From Thermodesulfovibrio sp. (GTDB lineage Bacteria > Nitrospirota > Thermodesulfovibrionia > UBA6902), in contig JALSHG010000103.1 in assembly GCA_026982355.1 (NCBI GenBank), positions 1 to 45,152 on the forward strand: a stretch of 45,152 nt of DNA, written 5' to 3'. The notes below the pieces were generated by a model, which made no database searches, was not told where the DNA came from, and saw only the letters and a list, made by a program, of their open reading frames with translations. Within the stretch, counting starts at the first letter, position 1. Each line of letters opens with the position of its first letter. Both the position numbers and the translations under genes were made by a program. Below are positions 6,683-15,847 of the stretch, piece by piece.

Positions 6683-9373
6683 TCACTTCTCTATCTTTAC
6701 CGCGCAGGACTTGTACTCCGGCGTGCCCGTAATGGGGTCCCTGTATTCGGACGTCAGGAGGTTTGAGAGCGCATTCCTGAAGTGAAAGGTCAGAAACACG
6801 TTGCCCTTCTGCGAACGTTCGGTTATCTTCGCCTTCACGGTGATCTCGCCCCTCCTTGAGGATACCCTGACCGTGTCGCCGTCTCTGATCTTCAGCCTCT
6901 TTGCATCAAGGGGGTTCATCTCCAGAAGCTCTTCGGGCACAAGCTCGACTATGCCGGGGACCTTGCCGGTCATGGACCCGTTGTTGTAGTGCTCGCGTAT
7001 CCTGCCTGTTATCAGCACAAACGGATATTCCCTGTCGGGCACCTCACCGGGCCCCTTGTGGTCAAGGGCCACGAACCTGGCCAGCCCCCCGGGCCTGGAG
7101 AACAAATCGGAGTACAGCGTTTTCGTGCCCGGATGGTCTTTTGTCGGACACGGCCATTGCAGGCTTTCCCTCTCAAGGCGCTCGTAGCTTATGCCGCCGT
7201 AGATGGGGGTCAGGGCCGCTATTTCGTCCATGATCTCGGATGGATGCCTGTACGTCATGGGATATCCCATGAGGTTGGACAGTTTCGATATGACCTGCCA
7301 TTCCGCCATTCCGGACAGCGGCTCTATGGCCTTTCTTACACGCTGTATCCTGCGCTCGCCGTTTGTGAACGTACCGTCCTTTTCGGCAAAGCTTGCGCCG
7401 GGCAGTATCACATGCGCATATTTCGTCGTCTCTGTATGAAACAGATCCTGCACCACGAGAAATTCGAGTGATTGCAGGGCCCTTCTCACTTCGTGCACAT
7501 TCGGGTCGGTCTGGGCGGGGTCTTCACCGAGAATGAAGAGACCCTTGAATTTCCCCTCGCAAGCCTTGTCCAGCATCTCCACGGACTTGAGCCCTGCTTC
7601 AGGGGAGACAGGCACGCCCCATGCCTTTTCAAACTTGGCGCGCACATCCGGGTTTGCAATCGGCTGATATCCCGGAAGTATATGCGGGGCCGGGCCGAGG
7701 TCCGAGGCGCCCTGGACATTGTTCTGGCCCCTGAGCGCCATGATTCCGGTGGACGGCCTGCCTATGTGGCCGCATACAAGCGCGAGATTTGCAATCGCCA
7801 TCGCGTTCTCAGTGCCCGTCCTGTGCTCGGTCACGCCAAGGCCGTAGACGATCATCGCCTTGTCCGCATGCGAATACAGGCGGGCGGCCTCTGTTATCCT
7901 GTCCCCTGATACACCGGTGAGCCTTTCAACCTTTTTCAGGTCATACCCGCGGACCTTTTCCCTGAGCTCTTCAAAGCCCTCGGTCCTGCGTTCAATAAAC
8001 TCCCTGTTCTCCCATCCGTTTTTCAGTATTACGTGTATAAGGCCGTTCATGAGGGCTATGTTGCTGCCGGGGCGGAGATTGAGCCATACATCAGCGCGCT
8101 TCGCCATCCATGTAAGCCTCGGGTCCCCCACGATAAGTCTGGCGCCGTTGCGGAGCGCCTTCTTGAGATAAATGGAGACAATGGGATGCGCCTCCGTGGG
8201 GTTTGAACCGAACAGGAACAGGGTGTCGATCTCCGGCATCTGCGCCAGTGAATTGGTGGCGGCTCCCGCCCCCAGGCTGGTGGCCAGACCGGCCACAGTG
8301 GGAGCGTGTCAGACACGCGCGCAATTGTCCACGTTGTTGCTTCCGAGGGATGTCCTGACCCATTTCGCAAGGAGGAAATTCTCTTCGTTGGTGCACCTTG
8401 CAGATGAGAACGCCCCGACCGCATCAGGGCCGTATTTCTTCAGCAGGGCCTTGAACCTTGACGCCATCACCTCAAGCGCCTCATCCCATGAGGCCGTGAC
8501 GAATTTCACTCCCTTCCTGATAAGCGGGCTCTTTATTCTCTCGAAACTGTGTATGAAGTCATAACCGTAACGCCCCTTGATGCACAGGTTGCCGTGATTG
8601 ACCGGGGCGTCGTACGCGGATGTGACCTTCACCACCCTGCCGTCCCTGACATTCAGATCAAGGTTGCAACCCGTGCCGCAGTAACCGCACGTGGTCCTCA
8701 CCTTTTTCATTTCACAGGCCCTGCCCCTGCCCATGGACTTTTTGTCCGTGAGCGCGCCGGTGGGGCAGGTTGATACACACTGGCCGCAGAATTCACAATT
8801 CGCAAGGGTGCGGGGCCTGCCGAAGGCCGTATCAGGCCTTGCATAAAAGCCCCTGCCCGTAAGGTCGATTGTTCCCGCCATAACGACTTCATTGCATATC
8901 CTTACGCACCTGCCGCACAGGATGCACTTGTTGGGTTCGTATCTTATGAATGGATTGGCTTCCCTGACAGGCAGATCCCATCTCTCCCCTTCCAGGCGGC
9001 TTCCGTCAACACCGTATTCATAGGACAGGTCCTGCAGTGTGCAGTCCCCGCTCTTCTCGCATCTCATGCAGTCATTGGGATGATTGGAGAGCAGGAGTTC
9101 AACAATGGTTTTTCTTATTTTCCTTATGGTGTCGTTCTCTGTGGTGACAGCCATATTATCCGCCACCGGCGTTGTACAGGCAGACAACGGCCTTGCCACG
9201 CCCTTGATATGCACGAGACACAGACGGCATCCGCCGTAGGGTTCCAGACGGTCATCGTGGCAGAGAGTGGGAATGCGCACCCCCAGCCTTTTTGCGACCT
9301 GAAGTATTGTCTCATCCTTTTCACAAGCGGCCTCAATACCGTTTATAGTTATTTTCAACTTCCCCTCAGACAA
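6683..9373 (-). CDS. fdhA: Formate dehydrogenase catalytic subunit, selenocysteine-containing (TGA read through)
   Basis: The full frame runs from the TTG at 9373 (GGAGG five bases upstream) to 6683, 896 aa, with one in-frame TGA at 8311-8309. Around it the protein reads NNVDNCARV-U-HAPTVAGL, the active-site motif of Mo/W formate dehydrogenases, so the TGA is selenocysteine 355 and not a gene break. Domains in order: NuoG-like 2Fe-2S ferredoxin (Cys38, 49, 52, 66); His98/Cys102/105/111 cluster; two 4Fe-4S clusters (Cys150-160 and 193-203); 4Fe-4S of the molybdopterin domain (Cys229, 232, 236, 264); then the bis-MGD-binding and C-terminal molydopterin-dinucleotide domains. No Tat signal, so cytoplasmic. 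Last gene of the operon; the ferredoxin modules hand electrons to the NuoF/NuoE-like partners upstream. Confidence 0.95.
8280..8311 (-). promoter_or_regulatory. Selenocysteine codon plus SECIS hairpin in fdhA
   Basis: TGA at 8311-8309, then 12 nt, then the hairpin GTGGCCGGTCTGGCCAC (8296-8280) with stem GTGGC/GCCAC and GGTCT in the loop. In E. coli fdhF the SelB-recognised loop GGUCU also begins 18 nt after UGA, the same spacing as here. This is a canonical bacterial SECIS and implies selA/B/C/D elsewhere in the genome. Confidence 0.93.
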
Positions 9374-9405
9374 ATCTACCTCCCTTGCAGGAATTTAATA
9401 GAAAA

Positions 9406-9867
9406 TTACTCCCATAAGTATTCAACCATATTAATGAATTTATCATTCATGCTGCGCAGTATCTCGCAGATTTCGATGGCAAGGTCACACACGATTTTAT
9501 AGGCGATATGCGGATGTTCCTGCAGAAATTTGTCCATATCCGCCTTCTTGATCACAAACACCGTCGATCTTTCCACGGCCTCCACCGAAGCCGAATGCGA
9601 ACGTCCGTCAAGGAGGGAAAGCTCGCCGAAAAAGTTGTCCTTCTTAAGGATTGCCAGGACCTGTTTGCTGCCGTCCTTGGTCTTCCTGGTGACCCTGAAT
9701 TTGCCCGAATTAATGATATGAAGACCCTGCTGGCGGCTGCCCTCTTCCCAGACCACGGCGCCCTTGGGGAAAGTAACATTCTTGACAATAGCGGCAACTT
9801 TTTTCAGCTCGGCATCCGAAAGGTCCCTGAACAATGTTATTTCCCTTAATCGTTTCAAAGTCGGCAT
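9406..9867 (-). CDS. Stand-alone cyclic-nucleotide-binding domain protein
   Basis: 153 aa, Crp-like beta-roll only. The cup motif FFGELSLLDGRSHSASVEA (about residues 86-104) resembles the phosphate-binding cassette, although the family's usual R-(S/T)-A at its end appears as H-S-A. A C-terminal helix follows, but there is no helix-turn-helix, so it is not a transcription factor by itself. It sits between the NuoF-like and FdhA genes (27 and 32 nt gaps) on the same strand and so is co-transcribed with the enzyme. It may act as a small-molecule-sensing accessory or regulatory subunit; that is an inference from position only. Confidence 0.85.
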   Translation of the reverse strand: MPTLKRLREITLFRDLSDAELKKVAAIVKNVTFPKGAVVWEEGSRQQGLHIINSGKFRVTRKTKDGSKQVLAILKKDNFFGELSLLDGRSHSASVEAVERSTVFVIKKADMDKFLQEHPHIAYKIVCDLAIEICEILRSMNDKFINMVEYLWE

Positions 9868-9894
9868 AATAAACCCCTCCTTAAAAAACCCTCA

Positions 9895-11679
9895 TCATAG
9901 AATTGAACCAAACGGGCAGGCATCATAACACGCCCCGCACTTTATACACTTTTCCTTGTCAATAACGGCCTTCTGCTTCTTCTCCCATACAACGGCTCCC
10001 GAAGGGCATACACGGAAGCACTTGCCGCACATCCTGCAAAGCTCGGCGTCTACCGCATACCGGCGCAAGGACTTGCAAGCCCTGGCCGGACAAATGCCGT
10101 CTTTTATATGCGCCTCGTACTCTTCCCTGAAGAAATTGATGGTCGACAGAACAGGATTCGGCGCTGACTGTCCCAGACCGCACAATGATGAGAGTCTTAT
10201 ATCTGTCCCGAGTTCCGTGAGGAGGTCGATATCTCCTTCCTTTCCCCTGCCCTCCGTGATTCTCGTCAGAACCTCCAGCATTCTCTTGGTGCCGACCCTG
10301 CACGGAACACACTTGCCGCAGGATTCGTTCTCGGTAAATGTCAGGAAGAACCTTGCCATCTCGACCATGCATGTAGTGTCATCCATCACAACCATGCCGC
10401 CGGAGCCCATCATCGAACCTATGTTGACCAGGGACTCGTAATCCACGGGCATATTGAGGTACGATGCAGGAATACACCCCCCGGAGGGCCCTCCGGTCTG
10501 CACGGCCTTGAAGCGGCGGTTTTTATCCTCCATGCCTCCGCCTATGTCATAGATAATCTCTTTCAGCGATATACCCATGGGCACTTCTATCAGACCCGTG
10601 TTTTTCACCTTTCCTGTAAGGGCAAAAAGCTTTGTCCCCGTGTTCTTCTTGGTTCCGATCGAGGCAAACCATCCTGCGCCTCTGTTCATTATGATCGGGA
10701 TGTTTGCAAGTGTCTCAACGTTATTCAGGGCTGTCGGCCTGCCCCACAGGCCTTTATTGACGGAGCGGGGAGGAGTAGGTCTCGGGGTGCCGCGCTTCCC
10801 CTCTATTGACCGCATAAGTGCCGTACTTTCACCGCAGACAAATGCTCCTGCTCCAAGCTTTATTTCTATATCAAAGTTCATACGGCTGTTGAAAATCTTC
10901 TTCCCAAGAAACTTTTTTGCCCTTGCCTGGCTCAATGCCGTTCTGAGCCTGTCCACCGCAAGGGGATATTCGGCCCTTATATAGATATAGCCCTTTTCAG
11001 CGCCTATTGCATGAGCTCCGATAATCATTCCCTCGATTACCGAGTGGGGATTGCCTTCTATTATGGACCTGTCCATAAACGCACCGGGGTCTCCCTCATC
11101 AGCGTTGCAAATGATATATTTAGGCGTCCCCCCGGACATTTTGCAGAATTCCCACTTGAGACCGGTTAAGAACCCTGCACCGCCCCTGCCGCGAAGGCCT
11201 GAAGCCCTTACCTCTTCTATAACCTCAAAGGGATCCAGTGACAGGGCCTTTTTTGCCGCCTTATATCCGCCTATATCAATATATGACCTGATATCCTCGG
11301 GGTCTATCTGTCCGCACTGCTGAAGGAGTATCTTGGTCTGTTTGCTATGAAATGTGTGATAATCAGGGCCTACGAGCCACTCCTCCACGGGATTACCGCT
11401 GATTATGTGTTCGTCGACGATGCGGCTTACCTTGTCCGGCGATACAAGCTGGTATGTAAATGATTTTCCGTTGCGGACAACGTCCACCAGCACGTCCTTT
11501 GCACAAAAGCCCCGGCAGCCTGTCTTGCTGACGCACTTTTTACGAACCGCGGCCCTCACTTTACGGGCAGCGAGCGTTTTATTGAACTCATCAATAACTT
11601 CCTGGCTACCGGCCGCCAGGCCGCCGGTGCCTACACAAACCTTGATAACCAGACCTTCCAAACCGTTATTATTCATCAT
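9895..11679 (-). CDS. NuoF/HydB-like flavin-iron-sulfur subunit (NAD(P)H-reactive) of formate dehydrogenase
   Basis: 594 aa. The N-terminus is a thioredoxin-like 2Fe-2S domain (Cys49, Cys55, Cys59 region CVSKTGCRGFC). The centre has the NuoF core: FMN/NADH loop GRGGAGFLTGLKW, CNADEGDPGAFMDR, and the ESCGKCVPCRVG 4Fe-4S motif. The C-terminus carries two ferredoxin clusters (CRMCGKCFRVCPSG and CIKCGACYDACPFG). This architecture is that of HydB/HylB/NfnB-type subunits in electron-bifurcating hydrogenases and NAD-dependent formate dehydrogenases, longer than complex I NuoF. With the NuoE-like gene (7 nt upstream) and FdhA it should link formate oxidation to NAD and perhaps ferredoxin. Whether it bifurcates cannot be decided from sequence alone. 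Confidence 0.92.
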   Translation of the reverse strand: MMNNNGLEGLVIKVCVGTGGLAAGSQEVIDEFNKTLAARKVRAAVRKKCVSKTGCRGFCAKDVLVDVVRNGKSFTYQLVSPDKVSRIVDEHIISGNPVEEWLVGPDYHTFHSKQTKILLQQCGQIDPEDIRSYIDIGGYKAAKKALSLDPFEVIEEVRASGLRGRGGAGFLTGLKWEFCKMSGGTPKYIICNADEGDPGAFMDRSIIEGNPHSVIEGMIIGAHAIGAEKGYIYIRAEYPLAVDRLRTALSQARAKKFLGKKIFNSRMNFDIEIKLGAGAFVCGESTALMRSIEGKRGTPRPTPPRSVNKGLWGRPTALNNVETLANIPIIMNRGAGWFASIGTKKNTGTKLFALTGKVKNTGLIEVPMGISLKEIIYDIGGGMEDKNRRFKAVQTGGPSGGCIPASYLNMPVDYESLVNIGSMMGSGGMVVMDDTTCMVEMARFFLTFTENESCGKCVPCRVGTKRMLEVLTRITEGRGKEGDIDLLTELGTDIRLSSLCGLGQSAPNPVLSTINFFREEYEAHIKDGICPARACKSLRRYAVDAELCRMCGKCFRVCPSGAVVWEKKQKAVIDKEKCIKCGACYDACPFGSIL

Positions 11680-11686
11680 TTTAAAG

Positions 11687-12142
11687 TCAGCTTATCTCCT
11701 TTATCATTTCCGGCACCCTGTCGAGAGTCATCTTCCCGAATACTTTTTTGTTTACAATGAATACAGGGGCGATACTGCAGGCGCCCACACATGCAACACT
11801 CTCTATGGTGACCTTGCCGTCCCTGCTGGTGTCTCCACCTTCCGGGATTGCAAGGTGCTCTCTCAGACTGTTGATTATGGGAGCCGAGCCCTTCACATGG
11901 CAGGCGGTTCCGCAACAGCCGGTTATAATATTCTTGCCGCGCGGCTTGAGGTAAAACTGCGCATAAAAAGTAGCCACGCCGTAAAAGTTGCTTGCCGGAA
12001 TATTGAGCTGCTCCGAAAACCAGTTCACCGCATCTTCCCGGATATATCCGAAACTCTCCTGCATGTCCTGTAGGATGGATATGATGTTTCCCTTTTCCCT
12101 GTGATACCTGTCAAGAATTTCACGACATTTTTTTTCAATCAT
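11687..12142 (-). CDS. NuoE/HydC-like 2Fe-2S subunit of formate dehydrogenase
   Basis: 151 aa, the size of NuoE/HydC. It has a short helical N-terminal bundle (MIEKKCREILDRYHREKGNI...LQDMQESFGYI) and a thioredoxin-like 2Fe-2S domain with the cysteines in GCCGTACHVKGS and CVGACSIAPVF. First gene of the minus-strand operon; the start ATG at 12142 has AGAGGCGG ten bases upstream. It pairs with the flavin subunit that follows after 7 nt. Confidence 0.93.
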   Translation of the reverse strand: MIEKKCREILDRYHREKGNIISILQDMQESFGYIREDAVNWFSEQLNIPASNFYGVATFYAQFYLKPRGKNIITGCCGTACHVKGSAPIINSLREHLAIPEGGDTSRDGKVTIESVACVGACSIAPVFIVNKKVFGKMTLDRVPEMIKEIS

Positions 12143-12224
12143 GAAAACCGCCTCTTCCCGGAAAAAAATAAATTGTTACTGTAGTTGTATAAACCACGAT
12201 TTTCAAAGTCCAGCGTGAACATCC

Positions 12225-12254
12225 ATTTTATCCAAACAGCATTCTTTAAATCAA
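12225..12254 (-). promoter_or_regulatory. Candidate sigma70 promoter of the formate dehydrogenase operon
   Basis: TTGATT (12254-12249), 18-nt spacer, TAAAAT (12230-12225), reading toward the NuoE-like gene with a leader of about 75 nt. The rest of 12143-12387 holds no gene I can support. Confidence 0.45.
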
Positions 12255-12387
12255 ACGCATATAAGGTCATAAGGAAAATTAATAGCCGGTCCTTCAGCGC
12301 GGGTTTCGGCAAAAACGGCGCGTCCGGCGTAACAACATTATCCCGGGCCGTTATGTCACGCCATGCAGTGTCAAGCATCAGGGGTTT

Positions 12388-12469
12388 ATCTTACATCGGC
12401 ATGAGAAATACCGCCAGCGGGCGGGGGAGTTACGGCGGACTCCCCTGCCCGCTTATGGGACATTAAGGT
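12388..12469. repeat. Palindromic repeat copy 1 (short form)
   Basis: Short element with inner inverted arms GGGGGAGTTACGGCGGACTCCCC and the right end TTATGGGACATTAAGG, a variant of the AATG end. It overlaps the 3' end of argA, providing its stop codon. Confidence 0.8.
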
Positions 12470-12935
12470 CTATTATCACCGCCGATTCGTCACATTCAGG
12501 GAACTTGTGGCACTTGAGACACTCACCCCATATCTTGTGGGGAAGGGTGTTCTTGTCTATATCCCTGAATCCCAGCCCCGTGAAAAACCCGGGATTGTAT
12601 GTGAGGGCGAACACCCTCTTGATGCCCAGTGCCCGTGCCTCCCTCAGGCTCTGCCTGACCAGTCTTTTACCGATGCCCCTGTGCTGATATTTCCCCGCCA
12701 CGGCGACGGACCGGATTTCTGCAAGGTCTTCCCAGAGGATGTGCAGGGCTGCGACTCCGACCACTGATCCGTTGTTCGTGCATACAATAAAGTCGCGTAT
12801 GTTTTCGTATATCTCGTTCAGGGAGCGCGGCAGCATGGCCTTCTCGTCTGCAAAGGCGTTAACCAGCGAATGTATGGCCTTTGCGTCACTGATCAGCGCC
12901 TTTCTGACTTTGAATTTCATGATCGATTTTTTCAC
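12453..12935 (-). CDS. argA: GNAT N-acetyltransferase, probable short-form N-acetylglutamate synthase
   Basis: 160 aa single GNAT domain with no amino-acid-kinase domain. The acetyl-CoA loop is in SVAVAGKYQHRGIGKRLV (about 74-91). The sequence resembles the short ArgA-type synthases of deltaproteobacteria and relatives (MLPRSLNEIYENIRDF, GLGFRDIDKNTLPHKIW, CLKCHKFPECDESAV). It would make N-acetylglutamate, the first arginine intermediate, complementing argD/argF at 2-4 kb. The GTG at 12935 has GGGGAG five bases upstream, contributed by a repeat half; an internal ATG at 12920 lacks a site. The last residues (LNVP) and the stop codon lie inside repeat copy 1. Substrate assignment is by resemblance. 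Confidence 0.8.
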   Translation of the reverse strand: MKKSIMKFKVRKALISDAKAIHSLVNAFADEKAMLPRSLNEIYENIRDFIVCTNNGSVVGVAALHILWEDLAEIRSVAVAGKYQHRGIGKRLVRQSLREARALGIKRVFALTYNPGFFTGLGFRDIDKNTLPHKIWGECLKCHKFPECDESAVIIDLNVP

Positions 12936-12971
12936 GCGGACTCCCCTGCACGTTCATGCAACATTAAGGTT
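12934..12971. repeat. Palindromic repeat, half copy
   Basis: Contains GCGGACTCCCCTGC and the end CATGCAACATTAAGGTT. It abuts the next long copy head to tail and supplies the apparent Shine-Dalgarno of argA. Confidence 0.75.
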
Positions 12972-13190
12972 AACCTTACAGTTGCATAAAACCACCGCCC
13001 GCGGGCAGGAGAGTCCGGCGGAAAAGCTTTATCTGCGATACCTTCAGGACATATTCCGCACGGCATATTAACGTCTTTTGGAATTTCACCTTCCGTTAAG
13101 TCCTCCAATAAAGACATATTTCCGATATCCCATCGCTTTATAAAGGTTTTACGCCGGACTCTCCTGTCGGCTTATGCAACATTAAGGTTA
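12972..13190. repeat. Palindromic repeat copy 2, long form (219 bp)
   Basis: Begins AACCTTACAGTTGCATAA and ends TTATGCAACATTAAGGTT, i.e. the two family ends in inverted orientation. The arms GGCAGGAGAGTCCGGCGGAAAAGCTTTAT and its imperfect complement near 13130-13170 enclose a middle of about 110 bp that recurs at 22.6-22.8 kb and 28.6-28.8 kb. On the minus strand the middle is open and reads MSLLEDLTEGEIPKDVNMPC then GICPEGIADKAFP. Its AATG end provides the last four residues and stop of ppx. Confidence 0.9.
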
Positions 13191-14155
13191 AGTCTGTTAT
13201 AAAGCTCAATAAGAATCCCCTCTCTCAGGCCGTAATTGCTTACGGTGATTTCATCGAAACCGAATGCATCCATCAACTTAAGGAGTATAAGCGCCCCCGG
13301 CACGATTATGTCAAGCCTCGCGGGTTCGAGGCCGATGTATCCCGCCCTTTCCCTTGCCGGCATAACCGATATGGCGGAATAGATGCCCTTCACCTGATCC
13401 AGCCGGAGCCTGGAGTTGTGAATCCTGTGATGCCGGAATGTCGCAAGGTTTTGCGTTACAGCGGACAGTGTCGTTATTGTGCCGGCTGTGCCGATAAAAA
13501 CAGTCTCCGGGCCGCATAATCCCGAAAAGTGCGCCACCGCCCGTCTGACCCGCCGTGAGATATCCTCCTCCATCCGGGTTAAATCACTGCCCGCGGGCGG
13601 ATCCTCTCTCATGTGCCTTCCGGCCAGATACACTACGCCGAGGTTCAGGCTGCATACGGTCACCGGCTTGCCGTTGCGGGCGAATATCAGCTCCGTGCTG
13701 CCCCCTCCTATATCGGCGAGCAGCGCCGAGGCCGGCACAGCCATATCCACCAGCATGCCCGCGGCCGTTATCCCGGCCTCTTCTTCGCCGCTGACAATCC
13801 TTATATCGAGCCCGGTCTCCTGTCTCGCCTTTTTTATGAACTCAGCGCTGTCTGCGGCCTCGCGCAGGGCGCTCGTTGCAACGGCCGATGTCCTGTAGAC
13901 ATTCAGGCGTGATATGGTGTCGCTGAATCCCTTAAGCGCCGCCAGGCTCCTGTTTACAGCATCTTCAGACAGGCGGCCCCTGTCATGAATTCCCTCGCCG
14001 AGCCTCGTGATTATCCGTCCGGAGTGAATCTCCCTGAAGGAGAAACTGTTTTTCCGCGGGTCGTGATGCACCTCTGCGACCAGGAGCCTGAATGTATTCG
14101 TGCCTATATCTATTGCAGCGAGGGGATTCCTGTTCACAGGAAGATTATAAGACAA
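13172..14155 (-). CDS. ppx: Ppx/GppA-family phosphatase (exopolyphosphatase / pppGpp phosphohydrolase)
   Basis: 327 aa ASKHA-fold enzyme, the length of the short two-domain Ppx form. Phosphate-1 motif AAIDIGTNTFRLLVAEV near residues 13-29, acidic SGEEEAGI segment, phosphate-2 motif ALLADIGGGSTELIF near 145-159 and GTAGTITTLSAV near 224. It could degrade polyphosphate or pppGpp; the short form cannot be assigned further from sequence. The first frame codon is TTG (14155); a GTG at 14137 is an alternative. It follows the GGDEF-EAL gene by 51 nt on the same strand, so two nucleotide-signalling enzymes are probably co-transcribed. The C-terminal NLNVA and the stop come from the repeat. Confidence 0.9.
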   Translation of the reverse strand: MSYNLPVNRNPLAAIDIGTNTFRLLVAEVHHDPRKNSFSFREIHSGRIITRLGEGIHDRGRLSEDAVNRSLAALKGFSDTISRLNVYRTSAVATSALREAADSAEFIKKARQETGLDIRIVSGEEEAGITAAGMLVDMAVPASALLADIGGGSTELIFARNGKPVTVCSLNLGVVYLAGRHMREDPPAGSDLTRMEEDISRRVRRAVAHFSGLCGPETVFIGTAGTITTLSAVTQNLATFRHHRIHNSRLRLDQVKGIYSAISVMPARERAGYIGLEPARLDIIVPGALILLKLMDAFGFDEITVSNYGLREGILIELYNRLNLNVA

Positions 14156-14206
14156 ACGGAGGATTTTTTTCCGTTCCGTATCTTTAAGGTTTCCCGTATC
14201 TGGAAA

Positions 14207-15727
14207 TCAGACGGGCGGGCATTCCCTCAGGAAGCGCTCTGCCTGGTCCGCCGGCAGGGGTCTGCTGATCCAGAAACCCTGTATCTGGTCACAGCCGTTT
14301 TCTCTCAGGAAATCGGACTGGGCCTTGGTGCCCACGCCCTCGGCGATAACGTTCAGATTAAGGCTGTATGCCATGGCAATGATCGCTTCAACTATTGCAG
14401 TGGCATCAGGATTGTCGGAAATGTCACTGACGAAGCTCCTGTCGATCTTCAGCCTGTCGATGGTGAACCGTTTCAGGACGCTCAGGGACGAATACCCCGT
14501 GCCGAAGTCGTCGATTGACAGGGAGATACCCTTTCGCTTGAGCTGCTGAAGTGTCATGAGCGTCAGTTCGGTCTCCTGCATCACGGCGCTTTCGGTAAGC
14601 TCGAGTTCAAGGCGTTCCGGAGCAAGCCCGGAGATTTCCAGGGCCGTGTCAATGCTTGTCATGAAGCACGGGTTCTGCAGTTGCCGCTGTGAGATATTGA
14701 CCGCTATGTTGATCTCCTGCAGGCCGGCATCCTGCCAGGCCTTGTTCTGGAGGCAGGCGGACTGCAGCACCCACTCCCCGATGGGGAGGATCAGGCCCGT
14801 CTCCTCGGCAAGGGGGATGAAGTCCGCGGGCATCATGAAACCGATCTCCGGGGACTCCCAGCGGACAAGTGCCTCCATGCCCGTAACCCTGCCGGAGACC
14901 AGGTCGATCTGCGGCTGGTAGTGCAGGACAAATTCGTTATGTTCCAGCGCTTTCCTCAGTCTTGACTCAAATGCCATGTGCTCCAGGGCCTTGATGCTCA
15001 TGGCGGGATGGTAGAACTGGAAATTGTTCCGACCGAGATCTTTCGCCCGGTACATGGCGGTGTCCGCATTCCTGAACAGTGTGACCGCATCGACACCGTC
15101 CGAAGGATAGATGCTTATCCCGATGCTTGCGGTCAGCATCAGCTCGTGACCCTTGAACCTGAACGGCTCGGACAGCACCGAGAGGATTTTTTTTGCAACC
15201 GCGGCCGCGTCCTCCATTTCACGGACTTCGTCAAGGAGTACGGCGAACTCGTCACCTCCGGGCCTTGCTATCGTGTCCGCCTCCCTCAGGCACGACTTGA
15301 TTCTCTTTGCCACGTATCTGAGCAGCAGGTCGCCTATATGATGCCCGAGGGAATCATTGATGATCTTGAACCTGTCGAGATCGATGAACATGACCGCGAG
15401 TTTCCTGTCGTGGCGTTTCGCGCGTTTCAGTTCCTGGCTGACCCTGTCATTATACAGGTGTCGGTTCGGCAGGCCGGTCAGGGTGTCTGTTGTGGATAAA
15501 CGTGATATCCTCTGATTACGTTTTTCAAGGAGGCTGTTTGTTGCGTGCAGTTCCCTCGAATTCATGTCAACGGCGCTCTCCAGGAGGCTGCGTTCAAGGT
15601 CGTGATGATTGTAGACCCGCTCGATTTCGGAAAGGAATTTCCGGAACCTGCCGGACCGAAAGGCCGGTTCCGTGGTGTAAAGCTCTCCCAGGCACTCCCT
15701 GAGTTGTGTCTCCAGCAAATGATTCAT
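14207..15727 (-). CDS. Diguanylate cyclase/phosphodiesterase, GGDEF-EAL protein
   Basis: 506 aa. Residues 1-75 are helical with no recognisable sensor domain or membrane segment. The GGDEF domain (about 75-240) has an intact RPGGDEF active site (157-161), the inhibitory I-site RxxD (148-151) five residues before it, and DLDRFKIINDSLGH. The EAL domain (about 253-500) keeps EALVRW (285-290), NISQRQL, ELTESAV, DDFGTGYSSL and AEGVGT, so both domains look catalytically competent for c-di-GMP turnover. The ATG at 15727 follows GAGGGAT; repeat copy 3 lies 25 nt upstream. ppx follows downstream. Confidence 0.95.
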   Translation of the reverse strand: MNHLLETQLRECLGELYTTEPAFRSGRFRKFLSEIERVYNHHDLERSLLESAVDMNSRELHATNSLLEKRNQRISRLSTTDTLTGLPNRHLYNDRVSQELKRAKRHDRKLAVMFIDLDRFKIINDSLGHHIGDLLLRYVAKRIKSCLREADTIARPGGDEFAVLLDEVREMEDAAAVAKKILSVLSEPFRFKGHELMLTASIGISIYPSDGVDAVTLFRNADTAMYRAKDLGRNNFQFYHPAMSIKALEHMAFESRLRKALEHNEFVLHYQPQIDLVSGRVTGMEALVRWESPEIGFMMPADFIPLAEETGLILPIGEWVLQSACLQNKAWQDAGLQEINIAVNISQRQLQNPCFMTSIDTALEISGLAPERLELELTESAVMQETELTLMTLQQLKRKGISLSIDDFGTGYSSLSVLKRFTIDRLKIDRSFVSDISDNPDATAIVEAIIAMAYSLNLNVIAEGVGTKAQSDFLRENGCDQIQGFWISRPLPADQAERFLRECPPV

Positions 15728-15752
15728 GGCAATTATCCCTCTTGTTAAGAAT

Positions 15753-15847
15753 TATCCTTACAGTTGTATAAAAAACACCGCCCGAAGGCAGGAGAGTCCG
15801 GCGGTTTTACGGCGGACTCTCCTGCCCGCTTATGCAACATTAAGGTT
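15753..15847. repeat. Palindromic repeat copy 3 (short form)
   Basis: Reads CCTTACAGTTGTATAAA at the left and TTATGCAACATTAAGG at the right, with inner arms GGCAGGAGAGTCCGGCGG and CGGCGGACTCTCCTGCCCGC meeting directly. It is the long form without its middle. Lies in the leader of the GGDEF-EAL gene. Between it and the next fragment (15848-16055) I see no gene. Confidence 0.85.

Noticed and set aside
8296-8311. Nonsense mutation or frameshift splitting the formate dehydrogenase gene
   Set aside because: The TGA is at the exact selenocysteine position of the active site, the frame continues unchanged and a SECIS hairpin follows.
12139-12378. 79-aa minus-strand ORF upstream of the NuoE-like gene
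   Set aside because: It overlaps the likely promoter, shows no recognisable family, and has no ribosome binding site; better read as an intergenic region.
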